Position numbers and translations under genes: made by a program | Notes under the pieces: model-generated | What the model saw: only the letters and a program-made list of their open reading frames with translations | Told to the model about the DNA's origin: nothing | Databases searched by the model: none | Shown here: positions 25,156 through 34,266 of the stretch, one piece after another | Layout: every line of letters starts with the position of its first letter | How positions within the stretch are numbered: the stretch's first letter is position 1 | Source of the DNA: Thermohalobaculum sp039513195 | GTDB lineage: Bacteria; Pseudomonadota; Alphaproteobacteria; Rhodobacterales; Rhodobacteraceae | Reading direction: 5' to 3' | DNA length: 64,000 nt | Assembly (NCBI GenBank): GCA_039513195.1 | Contig: JBCCRM010000001.1 | Coordinates: 1 to 64,000, forward strand

Positions 25156-27483
25156 TCACTCCGCGGTCAAGAGAGGCCGTTGATTACCAGGCAGCTGCGG
25201 TGTGTCGGGCGGTAGAATTTCTACATCCAAATTGCCGTCCTTCACGCCGATCCTCACGATGCCGCCCTTCGCCAAAGTGCCGAACAGGAGCTCGTCCGCC
25301 AGAGGTTTCTTGATGTGCTCTTGAATCACACGGCTGAGCGGGCGGGCACCCATCGACTGGTCATAGCCACGCTCGGCCAGCCATTCGGCACCGGCCTTTG
25401 TAAGCTCCACCTGGACACCCCGCTCGAGAAGTTGCGCCTCAAGCTGCAAGACGAACTTCTCGACAACCTGCAGGATGACATCCTTCGGAAGCGAACCGAA
25501 GGAGATGACAGCGTCGAGCCGGTTGCGGAATTCCGGACTAAAGGTGCGTTCGATGGCGGCCTCGTCCTCGCCGACCCGCTGGCCGCGACCAAAGCCGATC
25601 GCCGATTTCGCGAGTTCTTGCGCGCCGGCATTCGAGGTCATGATCAGGATGACGTTTCGGAAGTTCACATGTTTGCCGTTGTGATCGGTCAGGCGACCGT
25701 GGTCCATCACCTGCAGAAGAATATTGAATACATCGGGATGCGCCTTCTCGATCTCATCGAGAAGCAGCACGCAATGCGGGTGTTGGTCGACGCCATCCGT
25801 CAACAGACCGCCCTGATCGAAGCCTACATAGCCCGGTGGGGCGCCTATCAAGCGGCTGACCGAATGCTTCTCCATATACTCCGACATGTCGAAGCGCAGC
25901 ATCTCGACCCCTAGGGTGCTGGCCAGCTGCTTTGCAACCTCGGTTTTGCCAACCCCGGTCGGGCCGGCGAAGAGATAGCAGCCGATCGGCTTCTCGGGCT
26001 CTCGCAACCCTGCGCGCGAGAGTTTGATCGCCGAAGCGAGCGCCTCGATGGCCTGGTCTTGACCGAAGACGACCCGTTTGAGGTTGGCCTCCAGATCCTT
26101 CAGGGTCTCGCTGTCGCTCTTCGACACGGTCTTGGGCGGGATACGCGCGATCTTCGAGACCACCGCCTCGATCTCTTTGGGCGTGATCGTCCGCCGGCGC
26201 TTGTTCTGGGGCACCAGATGCTGCGCCGCGCCCGCCTCGTCGATCACATCGATCGCTTTATCCGGAAGCTTGCGGTCATTGATGTAGCGCGAGGAGAGAT
26301 CCACCGCCGATTTGATCGCATCATTGGTGTATTTGATCTCGTGGTGATCTTCGAAGAACGGCTTCAAACCCTTCAAGATCTTGATGGCATCGTCGACAGA
26401 AGGCTCGTTCACGTCGATCTTCTGGAACCGCCGGCTCAAGGCCCGGTCCTTTTCGAAATGCTGACGGAATTCGTTGTATGTGGTCGAGCCCATGCAGCGC
26501 AGGCTCCCTGACTGCAGCGCCGGCTTCAGCAGGTTAGATGCATCCATCGCGCCACCCGTCGTCGCGCCGGCGCCGATCACGGTGTGGATCTCGTCGATGA
26601 ACAGCACTGCGTCAGGGTGCTCCTCCAGCTCCTTGATCACTGCCTTCAGCCGTTCTTCGAAATCGCCACGGTAGCGTGTGCCGGCGAGCAGCGCGCCCAT
26701 ATCCAATGAGAAGATCGTAGCCCCGCCCAGGACCTCCGGGACCTCGCCCTCGACGATCTTCTTGGCGAGCCCCTCGGCGATGGCCGTCTTGCCGACGCCA
26801 GGGTCGCCGACCAGCAAAGGGTTATTCTTGCGGCGACGGCACAGAACTTGGATGCAGCGCTCCACCTCGTTCTCCCGCCCGATGAGTGGATCGATCCCGC
26901 CAGACCGTGCTTTGGCGTTCAAGTCTACGCAGAACTTGCCAAGCGATGTTTCGTCCTTGCCCCGGTCTTCGCTCTCGCGGCTCGGCGTCTCCTGCTCCGC
27001 TTCCTCGGCGCCGCGTACAGGCCTTGTCTCCCCAAAAGCCGGGTCCTTCGCGACCCCGTGGCTGAGAAAGTTAACCGCATCGTAGCGAGTCATGTCCTGT
27101 TCCTGCAGGAAGAAAGCTGCATGGCTCTCGCGCTCATTAAAGATCGCGACAAGCACATTGGCTCCAGTCACCTCAGTGCGGCCCGAACTTTGGACATGGA
27201 TCGCTGCACGCTGGATCACTCGCTGAAAACCTGTCGATGGCGCGGCCTCCGAACCCTCGCCTTCGAAAACCAGAGCTTCCAGATCGCTGTCAATAAACCG
27301 CGTTAGTGTCGAGCGAAGCTCACCCAAATCGACTGAACACGCCCGCATGACCCGAGCCGCGTCGGGCTCGTCGATCAGCGCGAGAAGCAGATGCTCGAGC
27401 GTTGCCAACTCATGGCGCCGCGCATTCGCAAAGCCAATGGCGCGGTGTATGGCATCTTCGAGCGTTGTGGTCAGCGAGGGCAT
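25156..27483 (-). CDS. clpA: ATP-dependent Clp protease ATP-binding subunit ClpA
   Basis: The AAA+ unfoldase that feeds substrates to ClpP. The 775 residues show two Clp_N repeats (about 1-140) and two AAA modules, with Walker A motifs GDPGVGKTAIAEGL and GPTGVGKTEVAKQL, the Walker B pairs LFIDEIH and VLLLDEIE, and the ClpP-docking part near the second module. The start at 27483 has AAGGAGAG 5 bases upstream; an earlier in-frame ATG adds 27 unrelated residues. clpS lies directly upstream on the same strand, the usual arrangement. Confidence 0.97.
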   Translation of the reverse strand: MPSLTTTLEDAIHRAIGFANARRHELATLEHLLLALIDEPDAARVMRACSVDLGELRSTLTRFIDSDLEALVFEGEGSEAAPSTGFQRVIQRAAIHVQSSGRTEVTGANVLVAIFNERESHAAFFLQEQDMTRYDAVNFLSHGVAKDPAFGETRPVRGAEEAEQETPSRESEDRGKDETSLGKFCVDLNAKARSGGIDPLIGRENEVERCIQVLCRRRKNNPLLVGDPGVGKTAIAEGLAKKIVEGEVPEVLGGATIFSLDMGALLAGTRYRGDFEERLKAVIKELEEHPDAVLFIDEIHTVIGAGATTGGAMDASNLLKPALQSGSLRCMGSTTYNEFRQHFEKDRALSRRFQKIDVNEPSVDDAIKILKGLKPFFEDHHEIKYTNDAIKSAVDLSSRYINDRKLPDKAIDVIDEAGAAQHLVPQNKRRRTITPKEIEAVVSKIARIPPKTVSKSDSETLKDLEANLKRVVFGQDQAIEALASAIKLSRAGLREPEKPIGCYLFAGPTGVGKTEVAKQLASTLGVEMLRFDMSEYMEKHSVSRLIGAPPGYVGFDQGGLLTDGVDQHPHCVLLLDEIEKAHPDVFNILLQVMDHGRLTDHNGKHVNFRNVILIMTSNAGAQELAKSAIGFGRGQRVGEDEAAIERTFSPEFRNRLDAVISFGSLPKDVILQVVEKFVLQLEAQLLERGVQVELTKAGAEWLAERGYDQSMGARPLSRVIQEHIKKPLADELLFGTLAKGGIVRIGVKDGNLDVEILPPDTPQLPGNQRPLLTAE

Positions 27484-27655
27484 ATAACTCTCCTTTGCGC
27501 CGACAATCGCGGCGTACGGCCAGGGGCCCAGCGTGTGCTGGGTGTTAGGCGTCGTGTCGCCCATCCCTTCGGTCTAACTTTGGCGTGCCTGACGGCAGGA
27601 TCAAGCTGAAGATTTAGACTGAATCATGAAATGCGCGTTGCGGATGGCAGCGCGA

Positions 27656-28015
27656 TCACTCCTTCTCCATCGTGCATTGGAGCGGGTGCTGATTCGACCG
27701 CGCGCAGTCCATCACCTGGGTGACCTTCGTTTCCGCCACCTCGAACGGATAGACGCCGACGACCGCGACGCCTTTGTTGTGAACGACAAGCATGATCTCG
27801 ACCGCGCGAGCATGATCCATGCTGAAAAACCGCTGAAGCACATAAACGACAAATTCCATAGGCGTGTAGTCGTCGTTTAGCATCAGCACCTTGTAAAGAG
27901 AGGGACGCTTCGTTTTGGCGCGTGTCTTGGTCGCGACGCCACTTTTGCCGTCGTCGTCATCGCCGTCTTCGCCCATCCTGATCGGGGGCGCGCCGGACTT
28001 TCCATCACCGCTCAT
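27656..28015 (-). CDS. clpS: ATP-dependent Clp protease adaptor ClpS
   Basis: Delivers N-degron proteins to ClpA. The 119 residues have a disordered acidic N-terminal extension (about 1-38) and the ClpS core with YKVLMLNDDYTPMEFVV, where Asn and the two Asp residues bind the substrate amino group, and MDHARAVEIMLVVHNKG. The extension is longer than in E. coli. It precedes clpA by about 170 bases on the same strand and follows the phasin terminator. Confidence 0.96.
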   Translation of the reverse strand: MSGDGKSGAPPIRMGEDGDDDDGKSGVATKTRAKTKRPSLYKVLMLNDDYTPMEFVVYVLQRFFSMDHARAVEIMLVVHNKGVAVVGVYPFEVAETKVTQVMDCARSNQHPLQCTMEKE

Positions 28016-28084
28016 CTATAGCGTCACGCCTTTCCTTACCGGAAGCTCATAAGCATCGGCGAAAATATATGGAGCCGGGACAAA

Positions 28085-28109
28085 TAGGAAAGGGGGCCGA
28101 AGCCCCCTG
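28085..28109 (-). terminator. Rho-independent-like terminator of the phasin gene
   Basis: On the minus strand a GC-rich hairpin (AGGGGGC, TTCG loop, GCCCCCT; 28091-28108) is followed by TTTCCTATTTG. The UUCG tetraloop closed by C-G is exceptionally stable. It lies just after the phasin stop and before the clpS start, so it should separate the two transcripts. Confidence 0.75.
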
Positions 28110-28142
28110 CCGTTAGGGTCTTGCCGCGTGCTTGGCTCTATT

Positions 28143-28574
28143 TTACCCGCCGAAGCTCTTGGCACGATCCATTGCGGTGGTGAAGTGAGAGTTAATGGGC
28201 TCGAAAACTTCCTTGGCGGCTGCGGCATAAAGCTCGTTCAGCTTTGTCGCATGGCTCATGAAGCCATCCATCACCAACTTAGAGTATTGCGTCTGCTGCT
28301 CGAACAGTTCGGTAACCGACTTGCAAGAAGTCATCTCTTTAGCCGCTGCAAGGCCGTCCTCGTAGCTCTTCTTTGAATAGGCCATAATTTCAGCGTTCAC
28401 GCTCTCCATTGCGCGTGCGGCAATCTTGCTCGATGCGGTCATCGCGTCCATAGTCTCCTGGCCGAACGCGGCAGCATCTTCCATCCCTTTGGTCATTTTC
28501 TCGACGCCCTCTTCCATCGTTTTTTGGGCTTCGGCCGTCATCTCTTCAACCTGCTTCGTCGGGCTCTTCGTCAT
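28143..28574 (-). CDS. phaP: Phasin (PHA granule-associated protein)
   Basis: The 143 residues are nearly all amphipathic helix, with the phasin_2-type core SSKIAARAMESVNAEIMAYSKK and a central ELFEQQTQYSKLVMDGF segment. Phasins coat polyhydroxyalkanoate granules and control their size. No PHA synthase or depolymerase lies in the window. A TGC-rich inverted repeat at 28667-28702 resembles PhaR regulator sites and is well placed to control this gene. Confidence 0.92.
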   Translation of the reverse strand: MTKSPTKQVEEMTAEAQKTMEEGVEKMTKGMEDAAAFGQETMDAMTASSKIAARAMESVNAEIMAYSKKSYEDGLAAAKEMTSCKSVTELFEQQTQYSKLVMDGFMSHATKLNELYAAAAKEVFEPINSHFTTAMDRAKSFGG

Positions 28575-28666
28575 CCGGCTCTCCTGTCAATGTAATCCTC
28601 GCGGCGGATGGGTGGGCGGGGGCCATGCCATCGTGTATTCTGCGATGATGAGAGAGTATCCCATCA

Positions 28667-28702
28667 TTGTGCGCTGCGTCAAGGGCATGCTGCACTGCAC
28701 AA
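28667..28702. promoter_or_regulatory. Candidate PhaR-type operator upstream of the phasin gene
   Basis: A 36-base imperfect inverted repeat: TTGTGCgcTGC on one strand and TTGTGCagTGC on the other, facing each other. The TGC repetition matches what is known of PhaR sites upstream of phasin genes in other alphaproteobacteria. It lies about 95-130 bases before the phasin start and about 160 bases before the divergent D,D-carboxypeptidase start. The pattern is seen in the sequence; the regulator is inferred. Confidence 0.45.
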
Positions 28703-28863
28703 TAGCGCATTTCTGCCGTGGCTGTGGCTGCACCATGGTTATTTGGGGAAGATTCGGAGGTAGCATTGTTTTTTGATTTCCATCGCAAATCCAGTTTGTT
28801 ACGGTGTTCTTTAACTAATGGGCTGCAGAACCTATACATAAAGAACGAGTGAGGCAGACTTCC

Positions 28864-30309
28864 GTGAAGACGTGGTCACGAATGGCATCGAGCCAGGGCG
28901 TGCGGGTTGTAACCCTTAGCCTGGCAATTCTCTTTTTGGGCTGGGCGATCGCGCCGCGATCTGCGATTGCTGCGCCTTATGCTGCGATTGTGATGGATAT
29001 GCGCGACGGCACGGTCTTCCATGCCCGAAGTGCGGACCACGCTCAGCAGCCGGCTTCGCTGACTAAGATGATGACGTTGTATTTGACGTTCGAGGCGATC
29101 CAGCGGGGTCAGCTCAGCCTCGATCAAAAGGTTCGTGTGTCTCGGAAGGCGGCGCGCCAGCCGCCGTCGAAGCTGTATTTGAAAGCCGGCCAGCGGGTCA
29201 CAATCCGCAGTTTGATCCGGGCTGCCGCGATCAAATCCGCCAATGATGCCGCGATGGTGTTAGCCGAGGCGATTTCCGGTAGCGAGGCGGCCTTTGCCAA
29301 GTTGATGACCTCCCGAGCGCGGCAGCTCGGCATGAAGAACACAACCTTTCGCAATCCCCATGGGCTGACACAGTCGGGTCACCGGTCCACGGCGCGGGAT
29401 ATGGCAAAGCTCGCTCGGCGGCTCTATTTCGATTTTCCAAAGTATTACAATGTTTTCGGAAAGAAAAGCAGCCGCGCCGCCGGCAAACGGATCTGGACCA
29501 CCAATCGTTTGATCGGTAGCTACCGCGGCGCTGAAGGGATGAAGACCGGCTATACTCGGGCCGCGGGCTACAATCTCGTCGCCATTGCGGCGCGCGGGCA
29601 GGAGCGGGTGATCGCCGTCGTGATGGGCGGCAAGTCCTCCGGTTGGCGCAACCGCCGTGTGATGAAGCTGCTGGATCGCGGTTTCAAAGACGCGCCCAGC
29701 CAGGTCGCTTTGGTACGGCCTGAGGATCCCTCGATCCGCGTCGCCCGCTCGCCAATGCCTCGATACCGACCCGGCTCTCCGGTCACGGGGCTCGCCGCAA
29801 TCGGCGCTGCGCTTGTGCCTTCGACCGCCGCGGCCGCCACCCATCCCGTTGCGCCCACCGCCAGCAACAATGCGCCGCGCCTAACGGTGCAGCCCTATTC
29901 GCGCCCCCTCCGCGGCGGGAGCCCGGTGCTGGTCGCCGTGAAGTCCCCGCCGCCATCGGGCCGCGACTGGACCCGGGCCTCGGCCGAGGCGGTGACCACA
30001 GACGTGGTATTGGCCACAGCCGCCGCAAAGGGCATGCCTGTTCCGCCACCGCGGCCTACCCCGGTTTGGGCGGTGCAAATCGGCGCTTTTGGCAATCATG
30101 AGCAGGCCGTAGCCCGTCTCGCTCAAGTCGCCCTCAGCGATATGGATATGCTGACCGAGGCTGAGTCGCAGATAGACGAAGTGACCGGCCGGCGTGGCAA
30201 GCTCTATCGCGTGCGGTTCCATGGTCTTGCGCCGGAGGATGCGCGTCGCGCGTGCCGCGAGCTGAAGAGCAACGGCAAAGACTGCATGATGGTCGCGCCC
30301 CGCCGCTGA
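28864..30309 (+). CDS. dacC: D-alanyl-D-alanine carboxypeptidase with SPOR domain
   Basis: A penicillin-binding protein that trims peptidoglycan stem peptides in the periplasm. With the GTG at 28864 (GAGG 9 bases upstream) it has 481 residues: a signal peptide (about 1-37), the S11 peptidase domain with Ser65-Leu-Thr-Lys68, Ser125-Ala-Asn127 and Lys227-Thr-Gly229, a Pro/Ala-rich linker (about 290-390), and a C-terminal SPOR domain (about 395-481, beginning WAVQIGAFGNHEQA) that binds denuded septal glycan. A GTG at 28849 and an ATG at 28882 are alternative starts. The gene symbol is by family only. Confidence 0.93.
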   Translation: MKTWSRMASSQGVRVVTLSLAILFLGWAIAPRSAIAAPYAAIVMDMRDGTVFHARSADHAQQPASLTKMMTLYLTFEAIQRGQLSLDQKVRVSRKAARQPPSKLYLKAGQRVTIRSLIRAAAIKSANDAAMVLAEAISGSEAAFAKLMTSRARQLGMKNTTFRNPHGLTQSGHRSTARDMAKLARRLYFDFPKYYNVFGKKSSRAAGKRIWTTNRLIGSYRGAEGMKTGYTRAAGYNLVAIAARGQERVIAVVMGGKSSGWRNRRVMKLLDRGFKDAPSQVALVRPEDPSIRVARSPMPRYRPGSPVTGLAAIGAALVPSTAAAATHPVAPTASNNAPRLTVQPYSRPLRGGSPVLVAVKSPPPSGRDWTRASAEAVTTDVVLATAAAKGMPVPPPRPTPVWAVQIGAFGNHEQAVARLAQVALSDMDMLTEAESQIDEVTGRRGKLYRVRFHGLAPEDARRACRELKSNGKDCMMVAPRR

Positions 30310-30329
30310 GCGACGGCCGCTGCCAGGGG

Positions 30330-31148
30330 TCACTGAACCGCGGCGATCCCGGGCAGCTCCAGCGACTTGATCAGCTCCCGCACCTCCTGGCGCGCCGCCA
30401 CATGGCTGAGCGTGAGATTAACGAGGCCGCCTTGCTTCAAGTCCAACAGCGTAAGACCGTTCAGGAACAGCTCCCGGAAGATCACCCGTTCCGAGAACCC
30501 GGGCACGACCCGAAACCCGATGCGCTTCGCCAAATCGCCCATGACTTTGCCGACACGCCGCTTGTTCCGACTCTCCAGCGTGGACATCCGGTTGCGCAGG
30601 ACCACCCAGTCCAGCGGCGGCTTGCCATCCGCGGCACGGCGCTGACGGGCTTGCCAGACCAACTCCGCGTATATGGAGGGACCAAGCACTCTTCCAGAAT
30701 GCGGATCGACCCGGCCGAGCAGGTCGAAATCGATCAAGCTGTCATTGATCGGCGTGATCAGTGTGTCGGCCATGATGTGGGCGGTTTGCGTTAGGGTGGA
30801 GACCGCGCCCGGCGTATCGATGATCACGAAATCGCAATCCCGCGACAGGTCGCCCACCGCAGATCTTAGGATCTCGCGGTCCTCCTGCTCAGCATCGTCA
30901 CGCCGGGCCGCTTTCGACGGTTGAACCCGGATTCGCCGCGGCATCAACAGATGCGCGTTGATCCGCTTGCCGTATGCCTCCCGGTTCTCCAGGTAGCGAA
31001 ACAAGCTTTGCTGACGGATATCGAGGTCGAGGGTGCCGATCCTGTTGCCACAACGGGCCAAGGCCACGAACAGGTGCATGGCTGTGGTCGATTTGCCCGA
31101 CCCGCCCTTTTCATTGCCAAGCACGATCACATGCGCGCCGTGACTCAT
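30330..31148 (-). CDS. mipZ: Division-plane positioning ATPase MipZ
   Basis: A ParA-type ATPase forming a polar gradient that confines FtsZ to midcell in alphaproteobacteria. The 272 residues open with the deviant Walker A NEKGGSGKST (about 12-21), followed by TLDLDIRQQS and IIDTPGA switch motifs and a basic surface near NRMSTLESRNKRRVG. The start at 31148 has GAAGGAG closely upstream; the longer frame is not supported. The gene is convergent with the carboxypeptidase, 20 bases between stops. Confidence 0.95.
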   Translation of the reverse strand: MSHGAHVIVLGNEKGGSGKSTTAMHLFVALARCGNRIGTLDLDIRQQSLFRYLENREAYGKRINAHLLMPRRIRVQPSKAARRDDAEQEDREILRSAVGDLSRDCDFVIIDTPGAVSTLTQTAHIMADTLITPINDSLIDFDLLGRVDPHSGRVLGPSIYAELVWQARQRRAADGKPPLDWVVLRNRMSTLESRNKRRVGKVMGDLAKRIGFRVVPGFSERVIFRELFLNGLTLLDLKQGGLVNLTLSHVAARQEVRELIKSLELPGIAAVQ

Positions 31149-31177
31149 CGCACTCCTTCTCCGGCCTGGAGAGACGC

Positions 31178-31206
31178 AAAACGCGCCCCTTGAACCGGGG
31201 CGCGCC
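31178..31206 (-). terminator. Rho-independent terminator of rpmE
   Basis: On the minus strand CGCGCCCCGG, loop TTCAA, and GGGGCGCG form a strong hairpin (31182-31205), followed by TTTTGCG. It lies 30 bases after the rpmE stop and before the mipZ ribosome-binding site, so it should uncouple rpmE from mipZ. Confidence 0.8.
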
Positions 31207-31237
31207 CACCAAACCTCCCACTGACAGGAGGTGTTGG

Positions 31238-31459
31238 TTAGAAGCCGAAACCTTCGAACTTTTTCTTGAAACGAGACACGCGTCCGCCGGTATCCATCAA
31301 TCGCTGCGACCCGCCGGTCCATGCCGGATGGGTCGAGGGATCGACCTCAAGGGTCAAGGTGTCACCCTCCGCGCCCCATGTGGTGCGCATTTGGACGGTG
31401 CTGCCGTCCGTCATCTTCACGTCGATCACGTGATACTCTGGGTGGATGTCGCCCTTCAT
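31238..31459 (-). CDS. rpmE: 50S ribosomal protein L31
   Basis: The 73 residues begin MKGDIHPEYHVIDVKMTDG and contain HPAWTGGSQRLMDTGGRV, both diagnostic of L31. It lacks the CxxC pairs of the zinc-binding form, so it is the zinc-independent (C-minus) type usual in alphaproteobacteria. The gene stands alone between prs and mipZ with its own terminator. Confidence 0.97.
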   Translation of the reverse strand: MKGDIHPEYHVIDVKMTDGSTVQMRTTWGAEGDTLTLEVDPSTHPAWTGGSQRLMDTGGRVSRFKKKFEGFGF

Positions 31460-31601
31460 TGCCTATCTCCTGGGCGGCGAGAGCCAGCCAACAAAACTTC
31501 CCTAACGGCCAACACAGAGGCCGGCCTCCTGAAGACATCGTCAGGTTCTACGACGGAGCCTGTCTATATGCGAAGGAAGGATGGCAGGCAAGGGCCGGCG
31601 G

Positions 31602-32621
31602 TCAGTCGAACCGGTAGAACGCCTCGTAAATCGGCGCCAAAGTCCTCTCGTGGAACAGCGACGAGACCGATGTGTCGTTTCCAACATTTAGGATCGCTTG
31701 GGCAAACATCGGCGCTGTTGAGACCACCCTGACTTTGCTGGCGGATCTTACGGCTTCGGTTGGTTCTATCGAGTCGGTGACAACCAGCCGCGCCATCACG
31801 GATTTCTCGATCCGCTCCACCGCCGGGCCAGACAGCACGCCATGGGTTATGTAGGCATGCACCTCCGACGCCCCTCGGCTTTTCAGCAGATCCGCCGCCT
31901 GGCAGAGCGTGCCTGCCGTGTCGCAGATGTCATCGACGATCAAACATGTTTGATCGGCTACGTCGCCGATCAGGTTCATGCTATCGACCTCGCCGGCCCG
32001 CTCCCGCCGTTTGTCGACGATTGCGAGACCGGCATCCAGCCGCTTTGCCAGATCTCGGGCGCGCACAACGCCACCCACATCGGGTGAGACCACGGTCAAA
32101 TTGTCTCGATCACCAAGGTGGTGCTTGATGTCGAGCGCGAACACTGGGGCTGCGTACAGGTTGTCGACCGGGATGTCGAAGAACCCCTGTATTTGTCCCG
32201 CATGCAGGTCCATGGTCAGCACCCGGTCGATCCCGGCGCCGGTGATCATATTGGCGATCAGCTTTGCCGAGATCGGCGTCCGGGCGGAGGTTCGCCTATC
32301 CTGCCTTGCATAGCCGAAATAGGGCATCGCGGCTGTGATCCGCCGCGCCGAAGACCGCCGCAGTGCATCTGAAATAATCAATAATTCCATAAGGTTATCA
32401 TTGGCGGGTTTGGATGTTGACTGCATGATGAAGACATCTTCGCCGCGGACATTGTCGTAGATCTCTACGAAGATCTCACTGTCGTTGAAACGCTCGACCC
32501 GCGCCTCCGCCAAGGCGACCTGATCGCCGCGATAGACGGAGATGCGTCGCGCCACAGCCTCGGCGAAAGGGCGGTTCGCATTGCCTGCGATGAGCTTCAT
32601 CCGGCGGTCGTCGAACTTCAT
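31602..32621 (-). CDS. prs: Ribose-phosphate pyrophosphokinase
   Basis: Makes PRPP from ribose 5-phosphate and ATP. The 339 residues carry the PRPP-binding motif VVSPDVGGVVRA, the RQDR segment in YARQDRRTSART, and LIVDDICDTAGTL. I use the ATG at 32621 (GGGAAAGGG upstream); an ATG 7 codons later starts the conserved part but has no ribosome-binding site. It is divergent from the DsbA-like isomerase gene. Confidence 0.96.
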   Translation of the reverse strand: MKFDDRRMKLIAGNANRPFAEAVARRISVYRGDQVALAEARVERFNDSEIFVEIYDNVRGEDVFIMQSTSKPANDNLMELLIISDALRRSSARRITAAMPYFGYARQDRRTSARTPISAKLIANMITGAGIDRVLTMDLHAGQIQGFFDIPVDNLYAAPVFALDIKHHLGDRDNLTVVSPDVGGVVRARDLAKRLDAGLAIVDKRRERAGEVDSMNLIGDVADQTCLIVDDICDTAGTLCQAADLLKSRGASEVHAYITHGVLSGPAVERIEKSVMARLVVTDSIEPTEAVRSASKVRVVSTAPMFAQAILNVGNDTSVSSLFHERTLAPIYEAFYRFD

Positions 32622-32731
32622 GGCGCGCCCTTTCCCTCGCTATCGGCGCGACGTCTTATCAAGCTGTCCGGCCCTTGCAAAGCGAGGAAGGCGGGCCAAC
32701 TGCCGGTCCGAGGCCAGAGGCGGAGCATCCC

Positions 32732-33322
32732 ATGGCGCGGGTCGACTATTACTTCTCGGTTATCAGCCCGTTTACCTATTTGGCGGCGGGTCGGCTGGAG
32801 CAAATTGCCAAACGTCGCGGGGCGGAGATCGCCTATAAGCCGATGGATATTCTGCATGTGTTTTCGCAGACCGGGGGCACGCCGGTAGGGCAGCGGCATC
32901 CGTCGCGCCAGGCTTACCGGTTGCAAGAACTGACCCGCGGCGCCCATAAGGCGGGGCTGCCGATCAGGCTGTCCCCCGCGCATTGGCCAACGGATCCGCT
33001 GCCGGCCTCTTGCGCCGTGATCGCGGTTGCCGAGAAGGGGGGCAAGGCTGGCAGCCTGGCGCAGTACTTCCTCTCGGCATGTTGGGCGAAGGACCGGGAC
33101 ATCGCGGAACCGGCCGTTGTTGCGGAGGGCCTTGAGACGATCGGCGAGGATGCGGCGGCGTTGGGCGAGGCGATGGCTGCCGCAGAGCAGACATACCTGC
33201 GGTTTACGGACGACGCTGTGGCGAACGGTGTGTTCGGTGCGCCGTTCTATGTTGTCGGGGAGCACCGCTTCTGGGGGCAAGATCGGCTGATCGATCTCGA
33301 CGCACATTTGGCGGGCCATTGA
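32732..33322 (+). CDS. 2-hydroxychromene-2-carboxylate isomerase-like DsbA-family protein
   Basis: The 196 residues have the thioredoxin-like fold of the DsbA/HCCA isomerase group: YYFSVISPFTYLA at the start, where Ser replaces the redox cysteine as in glutathione-dependent kappa-class isomerases, and NGVFGAPFYVVGEHRFWGQDR with the cis-Pro loop near the end. The named activity is on naphthalene-pathway intermediates, but most genomic homologues have unknown substrates. The ATG at 32732 has GGAG upstream. Confidence 0.85.
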   Translation: MARVDYYFSVISPFTYLAAGRLEQIAKRRGAEIAYKPMDILHVFSQTGGTPVGQRHPSRQAYRLQELTRGAHKAGLPIRLSPAHWPTDPLPASCAVIAVAEKGGKAGSLAQYFLSACWAKDRDIAEPAVVAEGLETIGEDAAALGEAMAAAEQTYLRFTDDAVANGVFGAPFYVVGEHRFWGQDRLIDLDAHLAGH

Positions 33323-33342
33323 AGCGACCTGCCGTTTCGCCG

Positions 33343-34038
33343 TCAGGGACCGGACCAATCGATGGCGCAGATCTCCGCTGAGCGGTCGTCGAAATTCCAG
33401 ACCCGCCCAAAATCGCGCACGCGGCTCTTCAAGCCTTTTGCAACTGTGACGAACGCGCCCATCCAATACGATGTGTTTTCAATGGTGACCCCCTTGCCTG
33501 GAATAGCGCCCGGGATCGGTTCGATCTGCCCCTTGATCGTCTCGCCGGCGATGATGGTCCGGACATCCCCATGGGTCTCGTAGACCACCGGCACCTTCTT
33601 GGAGCCGATGTAAGTCCCGACCAACAATCGGAAGAGGCCAGTCGTTCCTTTTGCGCGACCCGTAAAAATCTGCATCAGCGCAGCGTATTGGGCATTGTCC
33701 GCGTTCGCGTCGATGTAGTGGGCCATGGACCAATTGCCGGAACCCATCTTTCCGGGAATGTCGACCATCATCGCGACATTCAACCCGTCGAGCGTCACGC
33801 CGCCCATGCTGCCGCGGTCAATTCTGACCGCGATCCAGGCGTGGCAATAGCCGTGAGTGGGTGGATGTTGGCCCAGCGAAATCACGCAGGGGCAGAACAG
33901 GTCACAGGAGCAGTTCAGCGCCAATTCGCCCTTAATCCGCCACGGCTGAATCTCCGGCACAGTCGCAAGCGCTGTACCAGTCTCTGCCGGCTCCGACTTC
34001 GCCTTTGTCGCCGTTTGCGACCGTGCGCGTCGGGCCAT
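33343..34038 (-). CDS. DUF1326 domain protein
   Basis: The 231 residues contain the DUF1326 signature LNCSCDLFCPCVISLG (about 41-56), with four closely spaced cysteines that look metal-binding, and GHAWIAVRIDRG-type strands. A basic Ala/Thr-rich N-terminal stretch precedes it with no signal peptide. DUF1326 genes are commonly found beside DUF2182 membrane proteins, and one lies 580 bases away (34619). A role with that protein in metal handling is inferred. Confidence 0.85.
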   Translation of the reverse strand: MARRARSQTATKAKSEPAETGTALATVPEIQPWRIKGELALNCSCDLFCPCVISLGQHPPTHGYCHAWIAVRIDRGSMGGVTLDGLNVAMMVDIPGKMGSGNWSMAHYIDANADNAQYAALMQIFTGRAKGTTGLFRLLVGTYIGSKKVPVVYETHGDVRTIIAGETIKGQIEPIPGAIPGKGVTIENTSYWMGAFVTVAKGLKSRVRDFGRVWNFDDRSAEICAIDWSGP

Positions 34039-34053
34039 GGCGTTCTCCTCGGT

Positions 34054-34266
34054 CTAGTCTAAGGCATCGAGAGTAGGAGCGACCGGGTCGATCACCGAGA
34101 CTTCCTCGAGATTCGTGTCAATCACGTCTGCCAGTCCGCCCAATCCGGTTTCGAAAACTGAATAGCTCAGGATCAGCCCCAGCATTACGACCGCCGCCGT
34201 CAACGCGACCCAGTCGATGGTGATCGCCCCTGTTTCGTCCCCCCAGAAACTGTTTGTCGCGCGCAT
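34054..34266 (-). CDS. Flp-like class IVb pilin-related protein
   Basis: The 70 residues follow the Flp pattern: a short charged N-terminus, then GDETGAITIDWVALTAA and a hydrophobic helix (about 13-38). Normal Flp pilins have Gly-Ala-Thr-Ala-Ile-Glu-Tyr; here Asp replaces the Glu that is needed for cleavage and assembly, so it may not polymerise normally. No Tad assembly genes are nearby. The last 25 residues are acidic. Confidence 0.75.
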   Translation of the reverse strand: MRATNSFWGDETGAITIDWVALTAAVVMLGLILSYSVFETGLGGLADVIDTNLEEVSVIDPVAPTLDALD

